Positions 27,127 to 36,406 of a DNA stretch of 64,000 bases are shown in pieces; position 1 is the stretch's first letter; each line of letters begins with the position of its first letter. The stretch comes from an uncultured Pseudomonadales bacterium. Lineage in GTDB: Bacteria; Pseudomonadota; Gammaproteobacteria; Pseudomonadales; Azotimanducaceae. The notes beneath the pieces are model-generated. The model had not been told where the DNA came from, did not search any database, and worked only from the letters and a program-made list of their open reading frames with translations. The position numbers were made by a program, and so were the translations under genes. The stretch is taken from the NCBI GenBank assembly GCA_951813515.1, contig OX638346.1, positions 1,109,617 through 1,173,616 of the forward strand, in the 5' to 3' direction.

Positions 27127-30069
27127 ATGAAGACACTCACGTTGATGGCGTCACTGGGAATGGCGCTCACCGTGTCCGGACTGCCGGCCCATGCGGCCGA
27201 CGAGGCCGATGCCGCTGAGGCGGAAGCCGGGCAGGACGACACCAGGTACATCGAAGAGATCATCGTGACCGGCGAGCGCGGCGAACAGAGTTCGCTCGAC
27301 CGCGCCATGACGGTCACCGGCTTCAACGCCGGCATGATCGAGCAACTGGGGATCCAGAACACCGACGACCTCGAGGTTCTCGTACCCGGCCTGCAGGTCG
27401 GTGTCCGAAGCCATGCTGGCAAGAACGAGGACGGACACCTCGTCATGCGCGGCGTCGCCAACGACCGCCGCATCAACTTCTTCCAGGACTCTTCAGTCGC
27501 CGTCTACATAGACGGTGTCTACAGTCCCGTCTCCTACGGTCTCGACGGCGGCATGTTCGACGTCGAGCGGATCGAGGTGGCGCGCGGTCCCCAGGGCACG
27601 ACAGGCGGCAAGACCGCCATCGCGGGGGCCGTCAGTTTCGTCACCAGGAAGCCGACCGACGAATGGGACCTGAAAGCCTCGGCGGAGATTACCGACCAAG
27701 CGTCATACGAATCCAACCTGGCGTTCGGCGGCCCCATAGGGGGTAGCAATTTCTCCTACCGGCTCGCCGTAAGCCGCCTGACCGGCGACGGCCTGATCGA
27801 GAACGTCGGCGCGGGACCCGATGCGGGCAAGCCCGACCGGCTGCAGTACTCGCCGCAGCTACGCTTCAAGAATGATCGCTGGGACATCACCGGTCGGTAT
27901 AGGAAGCTGACTGATACGGGCGTCCACAAAGTCTCGCTCATCATCGGTGCCCGTAATACAGAGGAGCAGTATTATCTCCTCAACGATGGCACGCCGCGGT
28001 GTGAGACAGACCGGGACCCCACCTCGCCTACATATAACGATTGTATCCGGGACTCAGCCGGCAATATCGTCTACTACCTCAATCCGAACTATGGACTGGG
28101 CCAGAACCCGGCTATCGAAGACTGCCCCGGATTCAATTCCGATGGTTCGCGCGACGCCGGATTGCCCGTGGTCTGCGAGGGCAAATACCTGCAACTGAAG
28201 ACCGAACTGAATGCGCCCCTGAGCGAGAACAACTCCCAGGAAGCGGCCACCCTGGAGGCGCGCTATACACTCAACGACACGCACGAGATTGTCTACCACT
28301 TCGGCGACCGCGATACGCGTACGGATACCACCAACGATCTGGATCAGACCAACCGACAACCGGGTGGCCGTTGTCTGGCCATTCATCCTCGTGTGATTTC
28401 CGGAGAACTCCAGGAAGGGCAGAGGCATCCTCGCTGCTCATTGGATGAAGCCGGCAACGGCGTGTACGTTGACGGTCTATCCAACTACCTGCGCACCTCC
28501 GATCAACAGAGTCACGAGATAGCCTTGGTCTCAAGTAACGAGGGTCCACTCAATTACACGTTTGGCTACACATCTCTGGCCGGTGACGAACCTTATGTGT
28601 ATCGCGACATATTCAATGGGGTAGAAACAGGCAACAATGATCTGAACAATGCCATTTTCTACACGGATACGACAGCCGCGTGCGAAGCTTCACTCTCGGG
28701 GAACGGATTGTGGAGGGACATACTCGATCAGAGCAAGCCCGCAAACAAGGCGGCTCCCTTCTGGGTGAGCGGTTGCTATGGTGCCGACTACTCCGCCAAC
28801 TGGAGCGACGTCACCAATGGGCCAGTTCATGCCAATGGAAGCGGCGTCCGCGCCGCCTTCTATGGCAATGTGACGTATGAGCAACAGGCCGTCTACGGCA
28901 ACGTGGAATACATGCTGAACGACCAGTGGAAGGTGTTTGGCGGGGTCCGCTACAACGACGATCACAAAGAGCACGTGCAGAACGACTTCAGCACTAGCAG
29001 CCAGCGAACGCTTCCCGACGGTACGGTCGTCAATTTCGTCAACGGCATATTCAGAAGCAAGCACTACGATGTTGCCTGCTGCGGGTATGTCGGGCTCGAA
29101 ACCGACGCCGACGGAAACGCCATACCTGATGATCGGACGCTGGCCGATTCCAAGGTCAAGACCTGGCGAGTAACAACCTGGAATATCGGGGCTGAATATA
29201 CGCCGTCAGACAACACGATGTGGTATGGACGGATCTCCAGGGGCTATCGCGCCGGCGGCTTTGCAGGCTTTGGCAACAAACTCGGCGAGGCGTTCGACCC
29301 GGAATTGATGATCAACTACGAAGGTGGCGTCAAGGGACTGTTTTTCGACAGCACCGTGCAGTTGGAGCTGAGCGCGTACTTTCAGGATTTCAGTTCCTTC
29401 TGGACCCAGTCACAGCGCCTGCGAACGGTTGAAGAGAGGAGGCCAGGCGAGTCCCTTTATATTGGCGAGACCAATGCCGTTGACGGCACGGAGATTGCCG
29501 GCATAGAGTTTCAAGGCGCATGGAGGATCAACGACCAACTGAGCCTCCGCGGTTTCTATGAGTATATGTACTCGAGCTTCGGCGACTACCAGACCCGGTA
29601 TTGCTGTACTCCTCAAGGCACAACCGCGCCCGCATCTACTACCATGATAGAAGGACCTGACGGGGCCCTGATAGAAGTCGTCGATACGGGAACGGTCAAC
29701 TTTGGCGGCCACCAGCTACGGATGCAGCCGGAGCACAAACTTTCGACGGCCCTGGTTTACGATGTGCCGATACCGGCGCGCCTGGGCACGCTGGACGTTG
29801 TGACCCTCATGAGCTGGCGTGGCAGCATGTATCCCGACGAAGGCAATCTTGAGATATACGCGATTCCCGACTACACCAGGTGGGACATCCGCGCGAACTG
29901 GGTAGCTCCGAACGGCAAGTATACGGTTACGGGTTGGGTGACCAACGTGCTCGACCTGGTACAGGTTCAGAGCTATTCGCCTCGGGACGGCAATGGCGTC
30001 ACCGCACCGGTACACGGAAGTGTCACCGACGAACGCCGAATCGGACTGACGTTCAACTACCAGTTGTAA
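27127..30069 (+). CDS. TonB-dependent outer-membrane receptor (first full copy)
   Basis: 980 aa from ATG at 27127, 6 nt after GGAGG (another ATG lies at 27124). Signal peptide 'MKTLTLMASLGMALTVSGLP' AHA, then an acidic linker and a TonB-box-like 'YIEEIIVTGERGE'. The plug (about 60-190) includes 'GLQVGVRSHAGKNEDGHLV', 'AVYIDGVYSPVSYGLDGG' and 'VERIEVARGPQGT'. The rest is a 22-strand-type barrel ending in 'ERRIGLTFNYQL' with its terminal aromatic-hydrophobic strand. It imports a ligand across the outer membrane with TonB energy. Several extracellular-loop Cys (for example 'PRCETDRD', 'YNDCIRD', 'IEDCPGF', 'CCTPQ') suggest disulfides. Ligand unknown; the C-terminus is shared with the ghost copy. 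Confidence 0.93.
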   Translation: MKTLTLMASLGMALTVSGLPAHAADEADAAEAEAGQDDTRYIEEIIVTGERGEQSSLDRAMTVTGFNAGMIEQLGIQNTDDLEVLVPGLQVGVRSHAGKNEDGHLVMRGVANDRRINFFQDSSVAVYIDGVYSPVSYGLDGGMFDVERIEVARGPQGTTGGKTAIAGAVSFVTRKPTDEWDLKASAEITDQASYESNLAFGGPIGGSNFSYRLAVSRLTGDGLIENVGAGPDAGKPDRLQYSPQLRFKNDRWDITGRYRKLTDTGVHKVSLIIGARNTEEQYYLLNDGTPRCETDRDPTSPTYNDCIRDSAGNIVYYLNPNYGLGQNPAIEDCPGFNSDGSRDAGLPVVCEGKYLQLKTELNAPLSENNSQEAATLEARYTLNDTHEIVYHFGDRDTRTDTTNDLDQTNRQPGGRCLAIHPRVISGELQEGQRHPRCSLDEAGNGVYVDGLSNYLRTSDQQSHEIALVSSNEGPLNYTFGYTSLAGDEPYVYRDIFNGVETGNNDLNNAIFYTDTTAACEASLSGNGLWRDILDQSKPANKAAPFWVSGCYGADYSANWSDVTNGPVHANGSGVRAAFYGNVTYEQQAVYGNVEYMLNDQWKVFGGVRYNDDHKEHVQNDFSTSSQRTLPDGTVVNFVNGIFRSKHYDVACCGYVGLETDADGNAIPDDRTLADSKVKTWRVTTWNIGAEYTPSDNTMWYGRISRGYRAGGFAGFGNKLGEAFDPELMINYEGGVKGLFFDSTVQLELSAYFQDFSSFWTQSQRLRTVEERRPGESLYIGETNAVDGTEIAGIEFQGAWRINDQLSLRGFYEYMYSSFGDYQTRYCCTPQGTTAPASTTMIEGPDGALIEVVDTGTVNFGGHQLRMQPEHKLSTALVYDVPIPARLGTLDVVTLMSWRGSMYPDEGNLEIYAIPDYTRWDIRANWVAPNGKYTVTGWVTNVLDLVQVQSYSPRDGNGVTAPVHGSVTDERRIGLTFNYQL

Positions 30070-30105
30070 TACGACCGCGCCCCTTCGCGGGGCCAGTCTG
30101 ATCCA

Positions 30106-30136
30106 AGGGCGCACCTCGACGGTGCGCCCTTTTTTT
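30106..30136 (+). terminator. Rho-independent terminator after first receptor
   Basis: AGGGCGCACC-tcgac-GGTGCGCCCT followed by seven T. Strong 10-bp stem. It separates the receptor from the TPR lipoprotein gene, so that pair likely has its own promoter in 30137-30289. Confidence 0.9.
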
Positions 30137-30289
30137 CATGGGACAAACGCATCGAGGGAGCGCCAGCGACCTGGGGCGGTCGATCCATGGCGACGACCGG
30201 GACCGGGCCACAGGCGGCGCCGAAGGCGCTGACTGTGGGGCATTTCATGCCGTATGATCCGGTAAGCCGTCGCCCGCCATTCTGATTGC

Positions 30290-31723
30290 ATGCGCAACCT
30301 TGCCGTTGTTACCTGTATCGTCATTGTCCTCAGCGCCTGTTCCGATCGGGAATCGTCCGTTGCCGACGAACCGGTTGTGGCGGGCATCGATTCTCCCGAC
30401 CGGGATCTCGCGGATCACCTGGAAGCATTGATTCGGGCGGTCCGCACCACGCCAGGATCGGCACCGATGCGGGGCCGCCTGGGGATGGCCTACGATGTCA
30501 ACGGGTTCCAGGCCGAAGCGCTCGCCACTTACGCCGAGGCCGAAGCCCTCGATCCCGGCGACTTCCGCTGGCCTTACTTCAGCGCCCATCTCCTGGCAGC
30601 GACCGACGAGCATGCACAGGCCCTCGAGACGCTCGCGCGGGCGCTCTCCATTGACTCCGACTATGCCTCCGCATGGTTGTGGCAAGGAACCTGGCTCCTC
30701 GAGCTCAACCGACCCGCTGACGCAATGATCGCGTTCGAGCGAGCCCGCGATCTCGGTGCCCGGGACGCAGCAGCTTTCGGGCGCGCCAAAGTCATGGTCG
30801 CTCAAGGCCATTACGACCAAGCAGTCGAATTGCTCGAATCCCTGGCCCTGGCGACCGAAAGCCCGCAGATCCACCGGACCCTCGGAGAGGCATTGCGGGG
30901 ACAGGGCCGAACGGAGGAGGCGCGCGTGGCCATGATTCGGGGGAGAGATGCCGGACCCGTGAATTGGGGAGACCCGCGCCGGGACCAACGGTCCGCGCAT
31001 GTCCGCGGGCATGCCAGCTATCAACTGGCGCAGGGTCTCTCGTCCTCCGGCCGGATCACGGAAGCGCTCGCAATCCTGGAGAGGCTGCAGGGGTACCACC
31101 CGGAGGCGAATTGCGGACGCGACCAGGACTCCTTCCTCGCGTGCAACCTGATGAACTCATTCAGCATCGCATACGACCGGAACGGCGATCCCGAACGCGC
31201 CCTGGCGACCGTGCAGCGCGGCCTGGCGCTGAACGCCGACTTCGCTCCCTTCCACCTGACGATTGCGAATCTCTACCGCCAGCAACGCGACCTTGATCTC
31301 GCGCTTCACCACGTGGACCGAGCCCTGGAACTGAATCCCGCCAGGGGCTACGCGCACGAACAACGCGGCAGGCTGCTGTTTGGCATGGAGCGCCATGCCG
31401 ACGCAAAAGCCGCTTTCGAGTCGGCACTCGGCCTGGAACCCGAAAAGCGCACGACCCTGTTCTACCTGGGTCTGGCCGAGGTCGAGCTTGGCAACTGGAC
31501 CCTTGCGGTCGACAGGTTCGAGCGCGTCGTCGAACTTGAACCGGCCTTCGCGCTTGGCCACGTCTTTCTTGCGCGAAGCCTCACCGAGACGGGCCGCATC
31601 GACGAGGCGCGCAAGGCGCAACGCGGTGCGCGGGAGTACGGCGCGGACCCGGAAGAACTGCGTGTGACTGAACTGCGACTGCGCGAACTCGAGGCCCTGC
31701 AACAGTCGGAAAACTCTGGATGA
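30290..31723 (+). CDS. TPR-repeat lipoprotein
   Basis: 477 aa. An N-terminal lipoprotein signal 'MRNLAVVTCIVIVLSACSDR' has lipobox LSAC, so it is membrane-anchored in the periplasm or outer membrane. At least nine tetratricopeptide-like helix pairs follow, e.g. 'GRLGMAYDVNGFQAEALATY', 'DYASAWLWQGTWLLELNRPA', 'LTIANLYRQQRDLDLALHHV', 'LFYLGLAEVELGNWTLAVDR'. TPR arrays act as protein-binding scaffolds. Its stop overlaps the start of the FG-GAP/UnbV gene (ATGA), so the two are coupled and the products may work as a pair. It lies between two receptors, but whether it serves them is inference. Confidence 0.85.
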   Translation: MRNLAVVTCIVIVLSACSDRESSVADEPVVAGIDSPDRDLADHLEALIRAVRTTPGSAPMRGRLGMAYDVNGFQAEALATYAEAEALDPGDFRWPYFSAHLLAATDEHAQALETLARALSIDSDYASAWLWQGTWLLELNRPADAMIAFERARDLGARDAAAFGRAKVMVAQGHYDQAVELLESLALATESPQIHRTLGEALRGQGRTEEARVAMIRGRDAGPVNWGDPRRDQRSAHVRGHASYQLAQGLSSSGRITEALAILERLQGYHPEANCGRDQDSFLACNLMNSFSIAYDRNGDPERALATVQRGLALNADFAPFHLTIANLYRQQRDLDLALHHVDRALELNPARGYAHEQRGRLLFGMERHADAKAAFESALGLEPEKRTTLFYLGLAEVELGNWTLAVDRFERVVELEPAFALGHVFLARSLTETGRIDEARKAQRGAREYGADPEELRVTELRLRELEALQQSENSG

Positions 31724-33381
31724 TGCACCGGCTCCTGGCTTGCCCTGCGGTGCTCCTGCTTGCCTCCGGGTGCACCCCGCCGGAATCCGCGTGGTTCAGC
31801 GAAGAGGCTGCCGTTCGCGGCATCGACTTCGCGCACCATTCGGGTTTCGAAGGACGGCCGATGATGCCGGAGATGATCGGCGGCGGCGCGGCGCTGGCTG
31901 ACCTCGATGGTGATGGGGACCTGGACCTGTACCTGGTCCAGAGCGGGCGCGTCGACAGGATGCTGCCCGCTGAAGTGTCTGCGAATCGACTCTATCTCAA
32001 TCGCGGAGACGGGCATTTCGACAGGGTCGAAGATGCTGCGGGCGCCGGCGACCGAGGCTATGGGATGGGGGTCGCCGCGGGGGACTACGACAACGACGGC
32101 GACGTCGACCTGTATGTCACCAACCTGGGCGCCAACGCGCTGTTCCAGAACGACGGTGCCGGGCGGTTCACGGATGTCTCGGTTCACGCAGGTGTCGGCG
32201 ATCCGGGCTGGAGCACGGCGGCAACCTTCCTCGATCTCGACGCGGATGCCGACCTCGATCTCTTCGTCGTCAACTACATCAACTGGACGCCCGAGATCGA
32301 GCAGGATTGCTATGGCAAGGCATTCGTGGCGACCTACTGCGGTCCGACGGCCTACGACGTGCCTGCAATGGACCGCCTGTACCGCAACAACGGCGACGGG
32401 ACCTTTACGGACATCACCCTTGACGCCGGAATCAACGTCGCTTTCGGCAACGGTCTCGGCGTTGTGGGCGCCGACTTCAACGACGACGGGCTCACGGATG
32501 TCTTCGTCGCCAACGACGCCATGGTCAACCAGTTATGGCTGAACCTCGGCAACCTGCGCTTCGAGGAAGCGTGCCTGCTGTGGAGCTGCGCCATGGACTC
32601 GGACGGAATCGAGAAGGCCGGCATGGGAGTCGCCGCGGCGGATGTGGACGATGATGGCGACAGCGACCTGCTGGTGGTGAATCTCCACGGCCAGAGCGAC
32701 TCCTTCTTCATCAACGAGGGCGCCTATTTCTCGGACGCGACGAGGCGCGCCGGTCTTGGCGCGCCCAGCATGCGATATACGCGCTTCGGCGTAACGCTGG
32801 CCGACTTCGACAACGATGGCTCGCTGGACCTCTACGAGGCAAACGGCAATGTGGGATTGACCGAACCCGTCGAAGACGGCGATGGCTATGCCGAACCCAA
32901 TGTGCTCTACCGTGGCGTGATCGGACCGGGTGCCGTCCGCTTCGAGGAAATCAAGCCGCAGGGCGGCGTCTCGCGCCCGCTCATCCATACCAGCCGCGCG
33001 CTCGCTGTCGGTGACGTCGACGAGGACGGTGGCCTCGACCTGGTCGTGGTGAATCGCGACGCCCCGGCATATCTCCTGATGAACCGGGCAACGCGCGGCA
33101 ACTGGGCGCGTTTCAGGGTGCTTGACGCCAGCGGCCGCGATGCCCATGGCGCCACTGTCTCGGCGACGGTCAATACCACGCGCATGCGGCGCGATGTGCA
33201 ACCGTCAGCGAGCTACCTCGCTTCCAGCGATCCGCGGGTACATTTTGGTCTCGGAACCGAAACCGAGACCCGCGACGTCGTCGTGCGCTGGCCCGGTGGC
33301 GAGGAAGAAGCGTTCGGTGACTTCGGGGAAGGCGCCACCCACGAACTGCGCCAGGGGCACGGAGAGCCGCTGCCGGGATAG
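31720..33381 (+). CDS. FG-GAP repeat / ASPIC-UnbV (CRTAC1-like) lipoprotein
   Basis: 553 aa. 'MMHRLLACPAVLLLASGC' is a lipoprotein signal (lipobox LASGC). About seven FG-GAP/VCBS blades carry calcium-binding DxDxDxD loops: 'ADLDGDGDLDLYLVQSG', 'GDYDNDGDVDLYVTNLG', 'LDLDADADLDLFVVNY', 'ADFNDDGLTDVFVANDA', 'ADVDDDGDSDLLVVNL', 'ADFDNDGSLDLYEANG', 'GDVDEDGGLDLVVVNRD', together a beta-propeller. The C-terminal ASPIC/UnbV domain ends with 'HFGLGTETETRDVVVRWPGG'. Such proteins occur widely next to TonB receptors and TPR proteins; the molecular role is unknown. Translationally coupled to the TPR lipoprotein. Confidence 0.9.
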   Translation: MMHRLLACPAVLLLASGCTPPESAWFSEEAAVRGIDFAHHSGFEGRPMMPEMIGGGAALADLDGDGDLDLYLVQSGRVDRMLPAEVSANRLYLNRGDGHFDRVEDAAGAGDRGYGMGVAAGDYDNDGDVDLYVTNLGANALFQNDGAGRFTDVSVHAGVGDPGWSTAATFLDLDADADLDLFVVNYINWTPEIEQDCYGKAFVATYCGPTAYDVPAMDRLYRNNGDGTFTDITLDAGINVAFGNGLGVVGADFNDDGLTDVFVANDAMVNQLWLNLGNLRFEEACLLWSCAMDSDGIEKAGMGVAAADVDDDGDSDLLVVNLHGQSDSFFINEGAYFSDATRRAGLGAPSMRYTRFGVTLADFDNDGSLDLYEANGNVGLTEPVEDGDGYAEPNVLYRGVIGPGAVRFEEIKPQGGVSRPLIHTSRALAVGDVDEDGGLDLVVVNRDAPAYLLMNRATRGNWARFRVLDASGRDAHGATVSATVNTTRMRRDVQPSASYLASSDPRVHFGLGTETETRDVVVRWPGGEEEAFGDFGEGATHELRQGHGEPLPG

Positions 33382-33433
33382 GGCGGCGTCCAGCCATCGC
33401 GAACCGCCAATTTGTGATCGAAAACCGCGTTGA

Positions 33434-33500
33434 GACGATCCGGTGTTCACGGACATAGCCGTGCTCAATTCCGCACTATTCGCCGACGCGTCCCAGGGCC
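33434..33500 (+). pseudogene. Short murU 3'-region scrap
   Basis: Reads 'PVFTDIAVLNSALFADAS' against MurU 'LVFTGIAVLNPALFADAP', with high base identity over about 65 nt. There is no start, no downstream murU sequence and no active site. It sits 120 nt before the second receptor, in the same relative position that murU holds before the ghost receptor. The rest of 33382-33621 shows no gene. Confidence 0.75.
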
Positions 33501-33621
33501 CTGAGGCAAGCGAAAAAACTGGGGCAAAATCACCCCGAAGGCATGTTGACGGCTCTCCCTCCGCGCTAGGTCAAATGAGATACTGGCCGTCGTTTACAAA
33601 TGCGACTTTGGAGAAAACGCA

Positions 33622-36234
33622 ATGAAAAAATTCTTTCCAATTGCGTCACTGGGATTGGCGCTGACGGGACTCCCAATCTACTCGGCCGATGACGCCGATG
33701 ACGGGGCGAAGAGCTACATAGAAGAAGTCATCGTGACCGCCGAGAAACGCGAAGAGAACCTGCTCGACGTACCGGTCACCATGACGGCCTTCAGCAGTCA
33801 GATGATTGAAGAACTCGGCATGACCAATCAGGATGACCTGGAGCAACTGGTTCCTGGCCTGCAGTTTCAGGATGAGGGCCAACTGACCGGCCAGGGCACG
33901 ACGATACGCGGTATTGGCACGAGACTCGCCGGTGAAACCCACCCGGACCTCGCCGTCGCCACCTATGTGGACGGTGTCTACACGCTCGGGGTCTACGGCG
34001 ATGCGCCCAACATGTTCGACTTGGAGCGGGTTGAAGTCGCACGTGGCCCGCAGGGCACGTTGAACGGCCGGAACTCGATTGCCGGGTCAATCAGTTATTA
34101 CTCCACGAGACCCACCGATGAGTGGGATCTTCTGGTACATACGGAGTACACCGACCAGTTTACGCAGCGATACGGTGTTGCCTTCGGTGGCCCGATGACG
34201 AAAAACTTCAGCTTCCGACTCAACGGTAGTTACTACGAGGGTGATGGCGCCCAAAAGAATATCGGTTTCGGCGATGATTACGATGCACCGGACCAGAAGT
34301 TCATCGCGCCACAGCTGCGCTTCAAGACCGATAGAATGGATTTGAATCTACGCTACACCAAGCTGGATGACGACGGCGTTCCCCGAACGCAGGTGCTCTT
34401 GACTAATTTCGACACATCCAGCCCCACTGATTTTCTTGGGAATCCGAACGCGCATTACCGGTGGGAAGGTCCAGTTCCATCCGTGCCAGAAGGATGTCCG
34501 CCTCGCACGCCCGGCTGGGAATGCGGTGATATCAAGAACGAACTGAATGTGAACCGGTCTGCTGTTGGCGGTAGTACCGCCGAAAGGCAGTCCATCGCTT
34601 TCAGTTTCGACATTAGTGACAGCTACACGCTGCGCTACAACTTTGGCGACACCGACAACTTTTCCCAGGTTCAGAAAGACCGCGACATGACCAACCGCGT
34701 GGCAAGCGCTAGTGATCGACTCGTCGCATCCGACGCACCAGTACCCTTAAAGGACGAGGCGAATCAAGTTTTGTACGGCTACAAAGAGACATCTCATGAG
34801 TTACACCTGGTGTCGAACCTGGACGGTAAGTTCAACTACATCCTCGGTGCCTATACATACGAGAATACCATGGAGTGGATCGTAGCTTCCCTGGTCTACA
34901 CTAATGCTTGGGCAAATGTGTCTGCTGAAGACGCTGCGGCAGCCAGCCGTTTCGGTACTTGTGCAAATGCGCTTGCCTTTCTTGTTGGTATCTTTGGAGC
35001 AGCCTCGTCGCCGGCGGAAGCGGAAGCAATGGGCGTACCCGGCAACTACTGGCGATGTCCGGAAGGTGACGACCACAACCAATGGTTGAGTTTCGAGTCT
35101 AAGGGCAGCTCAGCGACGGATGCTTTTTTCATCAACGGTGACTATCAGGTCAACGATCAGTGGCTGGTCTCCGGCGGTCTTCGCTATACGGAAGACTTGA
35201 AGACTCAGGACTTTAACGGTGGCTGGGCCAAGTTCGGCTTTGGTTTTGTCGAGGGCATACCCCTTGAAATCATTTTCGACGATTCAGACCCCAATCCCCG
35301 AGTCTGGGACAAGACCATTGGCCACATTTCTCTGGAGTACACTCCAGATGAAGATCGTCTGATCTACGGACGAATTTCGACCGGATACCGGGCAGGTAGT
35401 TTCAACCCCAAGTCCGATGCGGTCCCGACGTTCGTTAAAGAAGAGACGTTGATCAACTATGAACTCGGCATGAAAGGGATGTTCATGGATGGACGACTTC
35501 GGTTGACTTCGGGCGTTTTCTACAACGATTTCGATGACTATCAGATTACTGGCTCAATTGAGCCTCAGGACGCAGGGGGTCGCGTCACCGACGGTCTGTT
35601 CAGTCAGTTTTCTGCGTCACCCATTATTGAGTTCACGAACAACATCAAGGATACCAAGATATGGGGTGGCGAGGTTGACTTCATCTACTATCTGACCGAA
35701 AACTGGCGTCTGAGCGGTTTCTATGCCTATCTCGACTCCGAGATTGGCCCGCATTTGGAGGTCGTTCGGGGACACCCCAATCCGCAAACGGGTACTTGGG
35801 ATCATATTGATTTCATGACCGGCGAGCCAACCACCAGTGAGTATATTCTTCCCACGGACATGACCGGCAACCAGTTGCCCATGCAGCCGAATCACAAGTT
35901 TGCTGTATCCGCAAGCTACGAAACACGGCTGTCGGGTGCAATTGGCGGTAACCTGCAGCTACTCGGGATCTATAGCTGGGTTGACGATCGTGCATCGGAT
36001 CTGAGCAACTTCGATATCTCGACGCTGCCCGCGTACGGGCGAGTCGATCTTCGTGGCACCTGGACCTCTCCAGACGAAACCATTACCACGACGCTGTTCG
36101 TGCAAAACGTATTCAATGAAATCGGTGTGATCGAGTACCTGCATCTATCCACCATCGCTGGCGCACCGGCGTCGGGCACACTGACGGAACCGCGTTCGGT
36201 AGGCATGGAGATTCGCTGGAGACCGAACTTATAG
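33622..36234 (+). CDS. TonB-dependent outer-membrane receptor (second full copy)
   Basis: 870 aa from ATG at 33622 with GGAG upstream. Signal peptide 'MKKFFPIASLGLALTGLPIY' SA; TonB-box-like 'YIEEVIVTAEKREENLLDVP'; plug with 'VPGLQFQDEGQLTGQGTTIR', 'ATYVDGVYTLGVYGDAPNMF' and 'LERVEVARGPQGTLNGRNSI'; barrel ending 'EPRSVGMEIRWRPNL'. It has the same overall design as the receptor at 27127 (signal 'ASLG.AL..GLP', plug 'EVARGPQGT', 'TDEWDL'), but the barrels differ clearly, suggesting a different ligand. Base composition appears lower in GC than flanking genes. Long segments resemble sphingomonad-type receptors for plant, algal or aromatic ligands, but the ligand is not determinable. Confidence 0.92.
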   Translation: MKKFFPIASLGLALTGLPIYSADDADDGAKSYIEEVIVTAEKREENLLDVPVTMTAFSSQMIEELGMTNQDDLEQLVPGLQFQDEGQLTGQGTTIRGIGTRLAGETHPDLAVATYVDGVYTLGVYGDAPNMFDLERVEVARGPQGTLNGRNSIAGSISYYSTRPTDEWDLLVHTEYTDQFTQRYGVAFGGPMTKNFSFRLNGSYYEGDGAQKNIGFGDDYDAPDQKFIAPQLRFKTDRMDLNLRYTKLDDDGVPRTQVLLTNFDTSSPTDFLGNPNAHYRWEGPVPSVPEGCPPRTPGWECGDIKNELNVNRSAVGGSTAERQSIAFSFDISDSYTLRYNFGDTDNFSQVQKDRDMTNRVASASDRLVASDAPVPLKDEANQVLYGYKETSHELHLVSNLDGKFNYILGAYTYENTMEWIVASLVYTNAWANVSAEDAAAASRFGTCANALAFLVGIFGAASSPAEAEAMGVPGNYWRCPEGDDHNQWLSFESKGSSATDAFFINGDYQVNDQWLVSGGLRYTEDLKTQDFNGGWAKFGFGFVEGIPLEIIFDDSDPNPRVWDKTIGHISLEYTPDEDRLIYGRISTGYRAGSFNPKSDAVPTFVKEETLINYELGMKGMFMDGRLRLTSGVFYNDFDDYQITGSIEPQDAGGRVTDGLFSQFSASPIIEFTNNIKDTKIWGGEVDFIYYLTENWRLSGFYAYLDSEIGPHLEVVRGHPNPQTGTWDHIDFMTGEPTTSEYILPTDMTGNQLPMQPNHKFAVSASYETRLSGAIGGNLQLLGIYSWVDDRASDLSNFDISTLPAYGRVDLRGTWTSPDETITTTLFVQNVFNEIGVIEYLHLSTIAGAPASGTLTEPRSVGMEIRWRPNL

Positions 36235-36257
36235 CTACATAGGTCCGGAGCATTCTC

Positions 36258-36286
36258 AAGAGCGCACCTCAAAAGGGTGCGCTCTT
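36258..36286 (+). terminator. Hairpin terminator after second receptor
   Basis: AAGAGCGCACC pairs with GGTGCGCTCTT (11-bp stem, about 7-nt loop). Same GCGCACC core as the hairpins after the ghost (25843) and the first receptor (30106). Confidence 0.85.
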
Positions 36287-36290
36287 CTTG

Positions 36291-36386
36291 CCCAACACCA
36301 AGCACAGTCATCGTCGGGCGTACATTCTTGTGTGCTCCGAGCAAACAAGGAAGCGGGACAAACCCTATGACGCGGAAGTCTTCTGA
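36291..36386 (+). pseudogene. Remnant of a PhyH-type oxygenase 3' end
   Basis: In frame it reads 'PNTKHSHRRAYILVCS' then 'EQTRKRDKPYDAEVF' and a stop. The intact oxygenase at 37100-37900 has 'PNTTDNPRRAYILVCS' then 'GPTKKRDKP', about 18 further residues and 'DVQVF' stop. So this is a 31-codon leftover with an internal deletion near its end. It lies directly between the receptor terminator and the nitroreductase. Confidence 0.82.
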
Positions 36387-36406
36387 CGCGCTTGAGGAGG
36401 GAGAAT

